DNA of 64,000 nt from JBGTBD01 sp041749475 (GTDB lineage Bacteria; Pseudomonadota; Alphaproteobacteria; Rickettsiales; UBA998): NCBI GenBank assembly GCA_041749475.1, contig JBGTBD010000019.1:18686-82685 (forward strand), in the 5' to 3' direction. Under the pieces are notes generated by a model. It worked only from the letters and a program-made list of their open reading frames with translations. It did no database searches and was not told where the DNA came from. Shown here in pieces: positions 17,972 through 25,912 of this stretch. Each line of letters opens with the position of its first letter. Within the stretch, counting starts at the first letter, position 1. Position numbers and translations under genes: made by a program.

Positions 17972-19144
17972 ATTTCGCTGAACCCTATTCGTGAATTCTT
18001 CCGTCTCGAAGCTGCAGGGGGCATCCTGCTCGGCCTTGCGGCTATCGTCGCGCTGATATTGCAGAACTCGCCCTTGCAGGACCTATACGGGGCTTTTCTC
18101 CATCTCCCGGTCAGCCTGCATTTCGGCAGTTTTGCGCTCGATAAATCGTTGCTGCACTGGATCAATGACGGGCTGATGGCGATCTTCTTCCTGCTCGTCG
18201 GGCTGGAGATTAAACGCGAAGTCGTCCAAGGCCAGCTCTCCAGCCGCCAGCAGATCGCGCTTCCTGCCATCGCTGCATTGGGTGGTATGATCGTCCCCGG
18301 CATCATCTATGTACTCATCAACCAATCCAATCCGGTGGCCCTGCACGGCTGGGCGATCCCCACCGCGACGGATATCGCCTTCGCGCTCGGGGTCATCACC
18401 TTGCTTGGCTCACGCGTCCCTGAATCATTGAAGATCACCCTTGTCGCCATTGCCATCATCGACGATCTCGGTGCGATCGTCATCATCGCGCTCTTCTATA
18501 CCGAACACCTCTCGGTTCTCTCACTGGCATTCGGAAGTGTAGCGATGGTGGGCCTGTTCCTGCTCAACCGCAGCGGCGTCACCAAGCTCTCGCCGTATAT
18601 GGTATTGGGCGTCATCCTCTGGATGTGCGTACTGAAATCCGGCGTGCATGCCACGCTGGCCGGGGTCGTCATCGCCTTCGCCATTCCGTTGAAAAAGGTT
18701 GATGCATCCGGTAAATCACCGCTGCAGAAGCTCGAACACAGCCTGCACCCTTGGGTGGCCTATGCCGTACTGCCACTGTTCGCTTTCGCCAATGCCGGGG
18801 TTTCGCTCTCGGGCCTTACGTTCGATACGTTGCTGGAGCCGGTAACGCTCGGCATCGCGGCAGGCCTGTTCTTCGGCAAGCAGATCGGCATCATGGGCGC
18901 AACCGCGCTGGGTAAGGTGACGGGGCTTTGCACCCTTCCACCCAACGTAAACTGGAAGCAATATTACGGCATGACCCTGCTGACCGGAATCGGCTTCACC
19001 ATGAGCCTCTTCATCGGCACGCTCGCCTTCAAGGATCCCGACATGCAAACCTCCGTCCGCCTCGGCGTATTACTAGGCACGATCCTCTCCGGCCTGGGCG
19101 GATACTGTTACTTACGCGCCATCAGCAAAAAGCCGAGCGCGTGA
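17972..19144 (+). CDS. nhaA: NhaA, Na+/H+ antiporter, probable ATT start
   Basis: Inner-membrane sodium/proton antiporter for pH and sodium balance. The transport aspartates are in AIAIIDDLGAIVI and the discontinuous-helix motifs PTATDIAFALGV are intact. Family-like coding sequence (LNPIREFFRLEAAGGILL) begins well before the first standard start (TTG 18059), but no ATG, GTG or TTG occurs in frame back to the TGA at 17957. ATT at 17972 has GGAG seven bases upstream and gives 390 residues, the usual size; CTG at 17978 is the alternative. A 12-codon frame starting ATG 17956 overlaps this start. Confidence 0.9.
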   Translation: MSLNPIREFFRLEAAGGILLGLAAIVALILQNSPLQDLYGAFLHLPVSLHFGSFALDKSLLHWINDGLMAIFFLLVGLEIKREVVQGQLSSRQQIALPAIAALGGMIVPGIIYVLINQSNPVALHGWAIPTATDIAFALGVITLLGSRVPESLKITLVAIAIIDDLGAIVIIALFYTEHLSVLSLAFGSVAMVGLFLLNRSGVTKLSPYMVLGVILWMCVLKSGVHATLAGVVIAFAIPLKKVDASGKSPLQKLEHSLHPWVAYAVLPLFAFANAGVSLSGLTFDTLLEPVTLGIAAGLFFGKQIGIMGATALGKVTGLCTLPPNVNWKQYYGMTLLTGIGFTMSLFIGTLAFKDPDMQTSVRLGVLLGTILSGLGGYCYLRAISKKPSA

Positions 19145-19172
19145 TATTATCATTATGATGTGAGAGAAAGAA

Positions 19173-19249
19173 TGGCGGACCCAGAGCGATTCGAACGCCC
19201 GACCTTTTGATTCGTAGTCAAATGCTCTATCCAGCTGAGCTATGGGTCC
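19173..19249 (-). tRNA. tRNA-Arg (anticodon ACG)
   Basis: Read on the minus strand: acceptor GGACCCA pairs with TGGGTCC, D arm with AGCTGGATA, anticodon loop CTACGAA giving anticodon ACG, T loop TTCGAAT, discriminator G and an encoded CCA. 77 nucleotides, all four stems close. ACG is normally edited to ICG and reads CGU/CGC/CGA. It sits after nhaA and downstream of the RDD-bio operon; the 126 bases before the RDD gene hold nothing else I recognise. Confidence 0.97.
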
Positions 19250-19375
19250 GTCTGCCAATTGCGGCAAGGGGCACAGCATTAGCCAACATTCAGTGGAAAG
19301 ACAAGCCCTTTTCTTGGAGAAAGATAATGGACACCCCTCCGGTTGAATCATGCTGCAATAGGAAATAGAGCATAT

Positions 19376-20113
19376 TTATGAGTGGTTTGGAGTCTCATCC
19401 GGCTCAGGCGGCGGCGGGGCTAGGTCTTCTGGCATGGTCAGTTCCCGCCATTCCCAGCCCCAATACCCCGCGTTCACCAGCCGGGTGTTCGAGGCATAAT
19501 CATGCCATGCCTGCTTACGGCGGTCGATCAACACCCAAAGGAACCCGAGCGCCAGCAGCATCATGGGGGGCAAACTACCGATGGGCGTCGTGGCGGGGAC
19601 GAGCTTCATCCACACGTAAGAAAGCGGCGCGGCGAGGAACCAGCCGAGATAGCGGGTGATGCATTGCTTCACGGAAGGCCGCCCCCATGTCGCCGCATCG
19701 ACGATGCGGATGCGGGTGAGGAACATGCCTGGCGTATTGCCGAACCGTATCCACAGGAACGTCAGCGGGATACCTGCCACCCCGAGGGTCAGCAAGTTAT
19801 TCAGCGTCCAGTCCAGAAAGAAATCCTGCGAAACGATGAGCTGTAATTTTTGCTCATGCTGCATCCCCAGCCCCATCATATAGAAGAAGTTGGCCTTGGC
19901 GTTGCCGAACAACACCCCCGCCACCATGTAAAGCGGATAATAGAGCGGAATGAGCATCAAGAGGTAATCCACCATGAAGGCGAGGCAACGCTGGTTGAAG
20001 CTGGCATAGACTGCTCGGCGGCGCGGTCTTTTTTTGGGAATGAAGCGCTTGGGGTCGGCGTAAGTTCCGTATTTGCGGTAGGCCGCTTCGAATTTTTCCT
20101 TGAACTCGCTCAT
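19376..20113 (-). CDS. RDD family membrane protein
   Basis: A 245-residue membrane protein with an RDD domain: a basic N-terminal tail (KKRPRRR), then FNQRCLAFMVDYLLM with the defining Arg and Asp in the first helix, and further helices around NTPGMFLTRIRIVD and KQAWHDYASNTRLV. RDD proteins are often transporters or accessory membrane proteins; the substrate is not known. It overlaps bioD by four bases (ATGA) and ends the leftward bioF-H-C-D operon, so it may take part in biotin-related transport, though this is only context. The C-terminus is Pro-rich. Confidence 0.85.
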   Translation of the reverse strand: MSEFKEKFEAAYRKYGTYADPKRFIPKKRPRRRAVYASFNQRCLAFMVDYLLMLIPLYYPLYMVAGVLFGNAKANFFYMMGLGMQHEQKLQLIVSQDFFLDWTLNNLLTLGVAGIPLTFLWIRFGNTPGMFLTRIRIVDAATWGRPSVKQCITRYLGWFLAAPLSYVWMKLVPATTPIGSLPPMMLLALGFLWVLIDRRKQAWHDYASNTRLVNAGYWGWEWRELTMPEDLAPPPPEPDETPNHS

Positions 20114-20829
20114 AGCACCCCTGCTTCATTGGCCCAGGTGCGAAAACCGGGCATTGCCCCCAGCATCGCATCCAGCCGGACGTTCCTATCATGAAGCGTG
20201 CATGGTCCAAGGTCAAGCGGCGGCACTATTATCAGCGGGGCAGTGGTGAAAGCGGCAAGCGTGCCCAGATGCTCCTTCTCGGAAATCGGCATTCCGTCCC
20301 GCGCCGAAACTACGATGCCGCTGAGCCTCAACCCGCGCTGGCGCATCGCCTCCATTGCGGTGAGCGTATAGCTGAGCGAACCGAGGAACCCTCCCGTGAC
20401 AAGAATCACCGGAAGCCCCAGTGCCTCCATCCAGTCGAGCGTCGTCCATGTCGGCGTCAGCGGAACCATCGTCCCCCCCACGCCTTCGATGAAAGTGCAG
20501 GAATGTTGTTTCATTTCGTCTTTACAGAAATCCATCAGCGCAGCGGGGTCAATGGGCTGGCTTTCACGTGCGGCGGCGATGTGGGGCGATACAGGGTCAT
20601 CGAACAGGAATGGCGTGATGCTTCGCATCGCCATATCAGAAGTCTCTCGCTCCAGCGCATCCAGTAAAAGAAGACTGTCAGGAATAGTCTCCGTTACCGA
20701 CAATCCCGTTATCACCGGCTTCAGCGCATGGACGGGAAGCCGCTCCTGAAGGCGCAAGCGGATGAGCAGGGAGGTCACCAGCGTTTTGCCGGTATCCGTT
20801 CCGGTCGCAGTGATGAAGTAACCGATCAT
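20110..20829 (-). CDS. bioD: BioD, dethiobiotin synthase
   Basis: ATP-dependent carboxylation of DAPA to dethiobiotin. The P-loop GTDTGKT at about residues 9-15 and the conserved ALKPVITG and EGVGGTMVPL motifs identify it; 239 residues, normal length. VVSARDG takes the place of the nucleotide-binding N(C)x strand region, somewhat unlike E. coli. Overlaps bioC and the RDD gene by four bases each. Confidence 0.92.
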   Translation of the reverse strand: MIGYFITATGTDTGKTLVTSLLIRLRLQERLPVHALKPVITGLSVTETIPDSLLLLDALERETSDMAMRSITPFLFDDPVSPHIAAARESQPIDPAALMDFCKDEMKQHSCTFIEGVGGTMVPLTPTWTTLDWMEALGLPVILVTGGFLGSLSYTLTAMEAMRQRGLRLSGIVVSARDGMPISEKEHLGTLAAFTTAPLIIVPPLDLGPCTLHDRNVRLDAMLGAMPGFRTWANEAGVL

Positions 20830-21596
20830 ACCCTATACAGTTGCAGCGATAGCGTGGCGAAATCAAGCGGGAAAACGGCGTCCTCCCGTGGGTAGGACGC
20901 TTCAATGCGCTGAAGCGCGGTGCGGGTCAGTGGTGCAACGGGGATTTTATTTCCCGCCCCCAGCCCCTTGAAATATTTAAGCAGGGAAATAATGTCAGGG
21001 AAGACGATACGATCCATCGACGTGCGCTGTGTCTCTATCCTGAATCCTGCTTGCTGAGCTGCACCGACGATGGTCTCTTCCGTGGGAAAGCTCAACAGTC
21101 TGGATGCTTCTTGCGCCGCCGTCAGCGCCGCCGTCAATTGCGGCAGGGAGCCGGTGACGAATACATTGAGGATGACAGTGCCATGTGGTTGCAGCACACG
21201 ACGAAATTCGTCAAATGCCGCTTCGGGAGAAGAGACCCATTGCATCGTGGAAGAGCAGACGATACCGGCGAATGTACCTGACCGCAAAGGAAGCTCCACC
21301 ATATCCGCACAGACCGTTGCGCCGTGCTGCGCTGCTAATCGGCACATGCCTTCGGCAACGTCAATTTGCACGAGTGACACTGTACGTGATGCATCCTTCA
21401 GCCAAGGTGCGAGCAACCCCGTAGCACATCCCGCATCCAGAAGTTTCGCACCCGCAGGCAGGGACGATAGCCATGCCGGAACGGTGCGCGCCAGTATGGT
21501 TTGCTGCAACGTGGAATGATGCGCATAGCGCGGCGCGGCACGCGAGAAATCATCCCGCAGACGGCGTTGTTGTGCAGGATGATATTTAGGCTGCAT
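20826..21596 (-). CDS. bioC: BioC, malonyl-ACP O-methyltransferase
   Basis: SAM-dependent methyltransferase of 256 residues that disguises malonyl-ACP so that fatty acid synthesis can build the pimeloyl chain. The N-terminal FSRAAPRYAHHSTLQ matches BioC, motif I is LLDAGCATGLLAPWL, and ICSSTMQWVSSPEAAF is the typical post-motif II region. Start at ATG 21596 with GGAG six bases upstream, overlapping the end of bioH by 11 bases; earlier in-frame starts are less likely. Confidence 0.92.
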   Translation of the reverse strand: MQPKYHPAQQRRLRDDFSRAAPRYAHHSTLQQTILARTVPAWLSSLPAGAKLLDAGCATGLLAPWLKDASRTVSLVQIDVAEGMCRLAAQHGATVCADMVELPLRSGTFAGIVCSSTMQWVSSPEAAFDEFRRVLQPHGTVILNVFVTGSLPQLTAALTAAQEASRLLSFPTEETIVGAAQQAGFRIETQRTSMDRIVFPDIISLLKYFKGLGAGNKIPVAPLTRTALQRIEASYPREDAVFPLDFATLSLQLYRV

Positions 21597-22302
21597 GGGC
21601 GACTCCATGCTGCGCAGCATGACGCGCGATAGCGTCACGTATGATCATAGCATCATGCAGGTGCGGCGCATGTCCGCTCTCTTCCAGTAACTGCAACGTC
21701 GCGCCGGGAATGCACTCTGCCAACGCCTCGCCTTGCGCACGTGCAATCACTTTATCCTGCCCACCTTGTACGATGAGCGTTGGCGGGAATCCGTCGAACG
21801 TGAAGTCCGTTGCCTGTTGTGCGCCGAGCACATCCAGCCAAAACGCCCATGTATCTTTCTCCGCGCTCTCTTCCCAGTATTCCAGTTGCTCTAACACTTC
21901 GGAGAATTTTGTATCCCCTTTGGCGATGAGCGCAGAGAACCGTTTGGACGTGCGCACCGGATCACTGGCGTAGCTTTTCACGAAGAGATCGAACGTCACC
22001 GGATCCATCCCATGTGTGAATTCCGGCGTGGAGACATATTGCAAGGGCGATGCAATGAGCACCAATTGCTGCACGGTGATTTTTTTCTGCTCAATCGCCC
22101 GCATCAACAACCACCCGCCGAGCGACCAGCCGATAGCCGTGGTGATATGGGGATGGTGGCGCGCCAGTAACTGCACCGGGCACTGTGGCGCGCGGCATGT
22201 GCGATAATCGAGAAATGCCGCATCGGGTGCTAGGGGACGCAGCGCGTCAGGCGGTTGCGCCCACCCGCTGACGGCGAGGAGTGGAGTAGTCGTGTGATGC
22301 AT
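21586..22302 (-). CDS. bioH: BioH-like pimeloyl-ACP methyl ester carboxylesterase
   Basis: Alpha/beta hydrolase of 238 residues that removes the methyl group from pimeloyl-ACP methyl ester. Nucleophile elbow GWSLGGW at about residue 60, acid in QGGQDKVI and His in ESGHAPHLH form the triad, and the surrounding text resembles BioH. Place between bioF and bioC supports the role. ATG 22302 is preferred over an in-frame TTG six bases earlier; the gene starts about 8 bases after the bioF stop. Confidence 0.88.
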   Translation of the reverse strand: MHHTTTPLLAVSGWAQPPDALRPLAPDAAFLDYRTCRAPQCPVQLLARHHPHITTAIGWSLGGWLLMRAIEQKKITVQQLVLIASPLQYVSTPEFTHGMDPVTFDLFVKSYASDPVRTSKRFSALIAKGDTKFSEVLEQLEYWEESAEKDTWAFWLDVLGAQQATDFTFDGFPPTLIVQGGQDKVIARAQGEALAECIPGATLQLLEESGHAPHLHDAMIIRDAIARHAAQHGVAHAA

Positions 22303-22310
22303 ACTCAATA

Positions 22311-23465
22311 CTATGATGCCCAGCCTTTTTCGCGTACCAACTCGGCAAGCGCAAGAATATCCTTGTCCTCATGTAAGGCAGAGAAGGCAAAACGCAAGCG
22401 CGAAGTGCCCTCAGGCACGGTGGGAGGGCGGATAGCGGCGACAAGGTATCCGCGCTGTTCCAGTACCAAAGACGCCCGCATAGTAGCTTCCGCCTCGCCG
22501 AGGATCAGCGGCACGATGGGGGATTGTGGCTTCGGCAACCCCAGAGTATCGGTGAAGAGCGTCGCCTTGCGTAAAGGCAGCGCGCAGAGTTCCTTGTCGT
22601 TCATCATCACGTCAAGCGCTGCGATGCCGATAGCAATCACGACGGGCGGCAACGCCGTGGAATAAATCAACGTTCGCGCTGTATTTTGTAGATATTCGAT
22701 AACGCTATGTGCCGCACAGACATACCCGCCATACCCCCCTGCAGCCTTGGAGAGTGTCCCCATCTGCAGATCGATTTTCGTGGTATCGGAAAAGAGCGCG
22801 CGGCTACCCTGCCCATCCGCTAACACGCCCAGCCCATGCGCATCATCCGTCATTACCCAGCCGTCATACTGCTTTGCGAGTTCGGATATTGTGTCGAGCG
22901 GCGCAATGTCGCCGTCCATACTGAACACCCCGTCGGTGACGATCAGGCAATGGCGGTGGCGGTTACGATGGCGGTGCAGCAACCGCTCCAGGTCTTTCAT
23001 GTCATTATGCTTAAACCGCATCCATTTGGCGCCTGAGAAACGGATGCCGTCAATGAGGCTGGCATGTACCAGCTCGTCCATCAGGATCAGGTCTTCACTC
23101 TGCATCAATGCGGGGATGACGCCCATATTGGCGAGATACCCGCTACCGAACACCAGCGCCCCGTCCGTATGTTTCAGTGCGGCGAGTTTTTCTTCCAGAT
23201 CGCGATATAATACGAAGTTACCGGTCACCAGACGCGATGCGCCGCTGCCCGTGCCATATTCCTCCAGCGCCTTCTGCGCCGCCGCGCGGATGGCTGGATG
23301 GTGGGTCAGTCCCAGATAATTGTTACAACTGAACGAGATAAGGGATTTCCCGCCTTTGCTGAGGTGGATGCCATCTTCCCGCCGCACCGGCTTCAGCGTC
23401 CGCCGAAGGTGCATTTGCTCAATTTTATCAAGTGCTTGTTGTGCGATGACAGCTAATTCTGGCAT
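22311..23465 (-). CDS. bioF: BioF, 8-amino-7-oxononanoate synthase
   Basis: PLP enzyme of the alpha-oxoamine synthase family (384 residues) joining pimeloyl-ACP and alanine. Visible are FSCNNYLGLTHHP, GTGSGASRLVTGN, the TDGVFSMDGDIAPL segment, DDAHGLGVL, and the PLP lysine in MGTLSKAAGGYGGYV. GAGGGG lies upstream of the ATG. First gene of the leftward bio operon, divergent from bioB with 77 bases between the starts. Confidence 0.96.
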   Translation of the reverse strand: MPELAVIAQQALDKIEQMHLRRTLKPVRREDGIHLSKGGKSLISFSCNNYLGLTHHPAIRAAAQKALEEYGTGSGASRLVTGNFVLYRDLEEKLAALKHTDGALVFGSGYLANMGVIPALMQSEDLILMDELVHASLIDGIRFSGAKWMRFKHNDMKDLERLLHRHRNRHRHCLIVTDGVFSMDGDIAPLDTISELAKQYDGWVMTDDAHGLGVLADGQGSRALFSDTTKIDLQMGTLSKAAGGYGGYVCAAHSVIEYLQNTARTLIYSTALPPVVIAIGIAALDVMMNDKELCALPLRKATLFTDTLGLPKPQSPIVPLILGEAEATMRASLVLEQRGYLVAAIRPPTVPEGTSRLRFAFSALHEDKDILALAELVREKGWAS

Positions 23466-23515
23466 TACCCGCCCCTCTCATGATATAAGCCGGGAACCGA
23501 CCATATTATCGACGT

Positions 23516-23521
23516 TATAAT
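23516..23521 (+). promoter_or_regulatory. bioB: Possible bioB promoter element (TATAAT)
   Basis: A perfect TATAAT occurs 21 bases before the bioB start, in the bioF-bioB divergent gap. No good -35 box is visible. It overlaps a loose inverted repeat, TTATCGACGTTATAA, which recalls but does not match the BioR operator TTAT(A/C)(G/T)ATAA. A regulator binding here would control both arms of the bio locus. Confidence 0.35.
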
Positions 23522-23542
23522 ATAGCACCGAAAGGGTACGAT

Positions 23543-24547
23543 TTGTCTAGCAAACAGTTTGATGGTTCCGCCGCTACGCTGCGTCACGACTGGACCAGCG
23601 CGGAAGTAAATGCCCTGTTCGACCTTCCCTTCCACGACCTGTTATTGCAGGCGCATCTTACCCATCGTCAATGCTTCGATCCGGGCGAGATGCAGGTCTC
23701 GACCTTGCTGTCGATCAAGACGGGTGGCTGCGCCGAGGATTGCAAATATTGCCCGCAGAGCGCGCAATTCACCACCGACATCAAGGCCGGAAAGCTGATG
23801 GCGACGGACGCCGTCATCGCATCTGCCAAAGCCGCCCGCGCCTCCGGCGCCAGCCGTTTCTGCATGGGCGCCGCATGGCGCAACCCCAAGGAACGCGACA
23901 TGCCGCAACTGCTGGAAATGGTGCGCGCCGTGAAAGATGAGGGGCTGGAAACCTGCATGACGCTGGGCATGTTGACGCCGGAACAAGCCGATGCGCTGAA
24001 AGAAGCAGGTCTCGATTATTATAATCACAACCTTGATACATCCGAGAATTTCTATAAGGAAATCATCACCACCCGCACCTATGCCGACCGTTTGGAGACA
24101 CTGGATCACGTTCGCGCTTCGGGGATGAAAGTCTGCTGTGGCGGTATCATGGGAATGGGGGAAGCGCGTGAAGATCGCGCCGAATTGCTGCGCACCCTCG
24201 CCACCCTTTCCACCCACCCGGAAAGCGTCCCCGTCAACCGCCTCGTTACCGTCACCGGTACGCCGCTGGAAAATGCGAAACAGCTCGATGATATCGAGTT
24301 CGTCCGCACGATCGCTATCGCCCGTATCCTGATGCCGCGCTCCTATGTCCGCCTTTCCGCAGGCCGCGAGAATATGTCCGACAGCTTGCAGACGCTCTGC
24401 TATTTCGCCGGGGCGAATTCCATTTTCTACGGCGAGAAACTTCTGACCACTCCGAACCCGGATACGGACGAGGATAAGGATTTACTGGCACGCCTCGGCA
24501 TGGTGATGCAGACGACGAACCCTGCAGCTGAATCCACCCCCGCCTGA
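23543..24547 (+). CDS. bioB: BioB, biotin synthase
   Basis: Radical SAM enzyme of 334 residues inserting sulfur into dethiobiotin. The SAM cluster motif is in [14 protein letters not shown] (CX3CX2C), and [30 protein letters not shown] and the C-terminal [17 protein letters not shown] are all typical. The only plausible start is TTG 23543, preceded by AAAGGG; no ATG or GTG is found between it and the conserved RHDW segment. It precedes bioA by three bases. Confidence 0.97.
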   Translation: MSSKQFDGSAATLRHDWTSAEVNALFDLPFHDLLLQAHLTHRQCFDPGEMQVSTLLSIKTGGCAEDCKYCPQSAQFTTDIKAGKLMATDAVIASAKAARASGASRFCMGAAWRNPKERDMPQLLEMVRAVKDEGLETCMTLGMLTPEQADALKEAGLDYYNHNLDTSENFYKEIITTRTYADRLETLDHVRASGMKVCCGGIMGMGEAREDRAELLRTLATLSTHPESVPVNRLVTVTGTPLENAKQLDDIEFVRTIAIARILMPRSYVRLSAGRENMSDSLQTLCYFAGANSIFYGEKLLTTPNPDTDEDKDLLARLGMVMQTTNPAAESTPA

Positions 24548-24550
24548 GGC

Positions 24551-25900
24551 ATGATGAGTTCCCACTCCGCCACCCCCGACTGGTTCGACGCAGGCTGGCC
24601 CCATATCTGGCATCCCTATTGCCAGATGAAAACGGCGGCGCTTCCCTTGCCCGTCACCAAAACGGAAGGCTCGACCATCACCCTCGCCGATGGCCGCACA
24701 TTGATCGACGGCATCGCTTCATGGTGGAGCGCCGCACACGGCTATAACCACCCCTACTTATTGGAAGCCGCGCGCACACAACTGGAAAAATTCCCGCATG
24801 TCATGTTTGGCGGCCTTGCCCATGAAGAAGCCTATAGACTCGCCGCTCGCCTCAGCACACTTGCCCCCGGACGCGGCAACAAAGAGACCGGACTGACGCG
24901 CGTCTTCTTCTCCGATTCCGGTTCCACCGCTGTGGAAGTTGCGTTGAAGATGGCCCTGCAATATTGGGCGAATCTGGGCAAACCGAAGAAGAACAGATTC
25001 ATCTGCCTGCAGGACGGATATCACGGCGACACCTTCGGCGCGATGGGTGTGAGCGACCCCGAGCGCGGTTTGCACAAAGCCTATCGTAGCAACATTATCA
25101 TGCACTACGCGCTGGAAATTCCCAGCGGCGAATACAGCTTCGCCGAGTTCGCCGAAACCATTGAAGCCATCGCGCCCAATTGCGCGGGCCTCATCATCGA
25201 ACCACTCATCCAGGGCGCAGGGGGGATGCGTTTCCACACCCCCGATATCCTCGCCGCCATCCGCCACCTCTGCACCAAACACGATATCCTTTTCATCGCC
25301 GATGAAATCATGACCGGCTTCGGCCGTACCGGGTCGATGTTTGCCTGCGAAGAAGCAGGCACCATCCCGGACATCATGTGCGTTGGCAAGGCATTGACCG
25401 GGGGCGTGATGACCCTCGCCGCGACACTCGCCACCGAGAAAGTGTTTGAGGCATTCTACGATGATGACCCATCCAAAGCCCTGATGCATGGCCCTACATA
25501 CATGGCGAGCCCTCTGGCCTGCGCCATCGCCAACGCCTCGCTCGACCTCTTCGCGAAAGAACCGCGCCTTGATCAGGCCGCGGCCATCGAAGTCCGCCTA
25601 CACAAAGACCTCTCACCGCTGAAGGAACTTGCAGGTGTCATCGATGTCCGCGTCAAAGGCGCTGTCGGCGTCGTACAGCTCGCCGCGGAGTATATGGACG
25701 TTCACACCCTCCGCAGCGCGTTCGTGGAAGAGGGTGTCTGGATACGCCCCATTCTCGATGTCATCTATATCCTCCCACCCCTCGTCATTACCAACGATGA
25801 ACTGGGAAGACTGACCGGCGCGGTGACACGCATCGTCGAGCAGTGGGCGAAGGACGTCCGCAGCAAAGTCGGCCACCTTTTCGATGGTTATTCGGCCTAG
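24551..25900 (+). CDS. bioA: BioA, adenosylmethionine-8-amino-7-oxononanoate aminotransferase
   Basis: PLP aminotransferase of 449 residues converting KAPA to DAPA with SAM as amino donor. N-terminal HIWHPYCQMK and GIASWWSAAHGYNHP are BioA-specific, the cofactor Asp is in FIADEIMTGFGRTG, the PLP lysine in CVGKALTGG and HGPTYMASPLAC is conserved. Follows bioB by three bases. With bioC/H/F/D it completes biotin synthesis in this window. Confidence 0.97.
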   Translation: MMSSHSATPDWFDAGWPHIWHPYCQMKTAALPLPVTKTEGSTITLADGRTLIDGIASWWSAAHGYNHPYLLEAARTQLEKFPHVMFGGLAHEEAYRLAARLSTLAPGRGNKETGLTRVFFSDSGSTAVEVALKMALQYWANLGKPKKNRFICLQDGYHGDTFGAMGVSDPERGLHKAYRSNIIMHYALEIPSGEYSFAEFAETIEAIAPNCAGLIIEPLIQGAGGMRFHTPDILAAIRHLCTKHDILFIADEIMTGFGRTGSMFACEEAGTIPDIMCVGKALTGGVMTLAATLATEKVFEAFYDDDPSKALMHGPTYMASPLACAIANASLDLFAKEPRLDQAAAIEVRLHKDLSPLKELAGVIDVRVKGAVGVVQLAAEYMDVHTLRSAFVEEGVWIRPILDVIYILPPLVITNDELGRLTGAVTRIVEQWAKDVRSKVGHLFDGYSA

Positions 25901-25912
25901 AAGGAGAACAGT

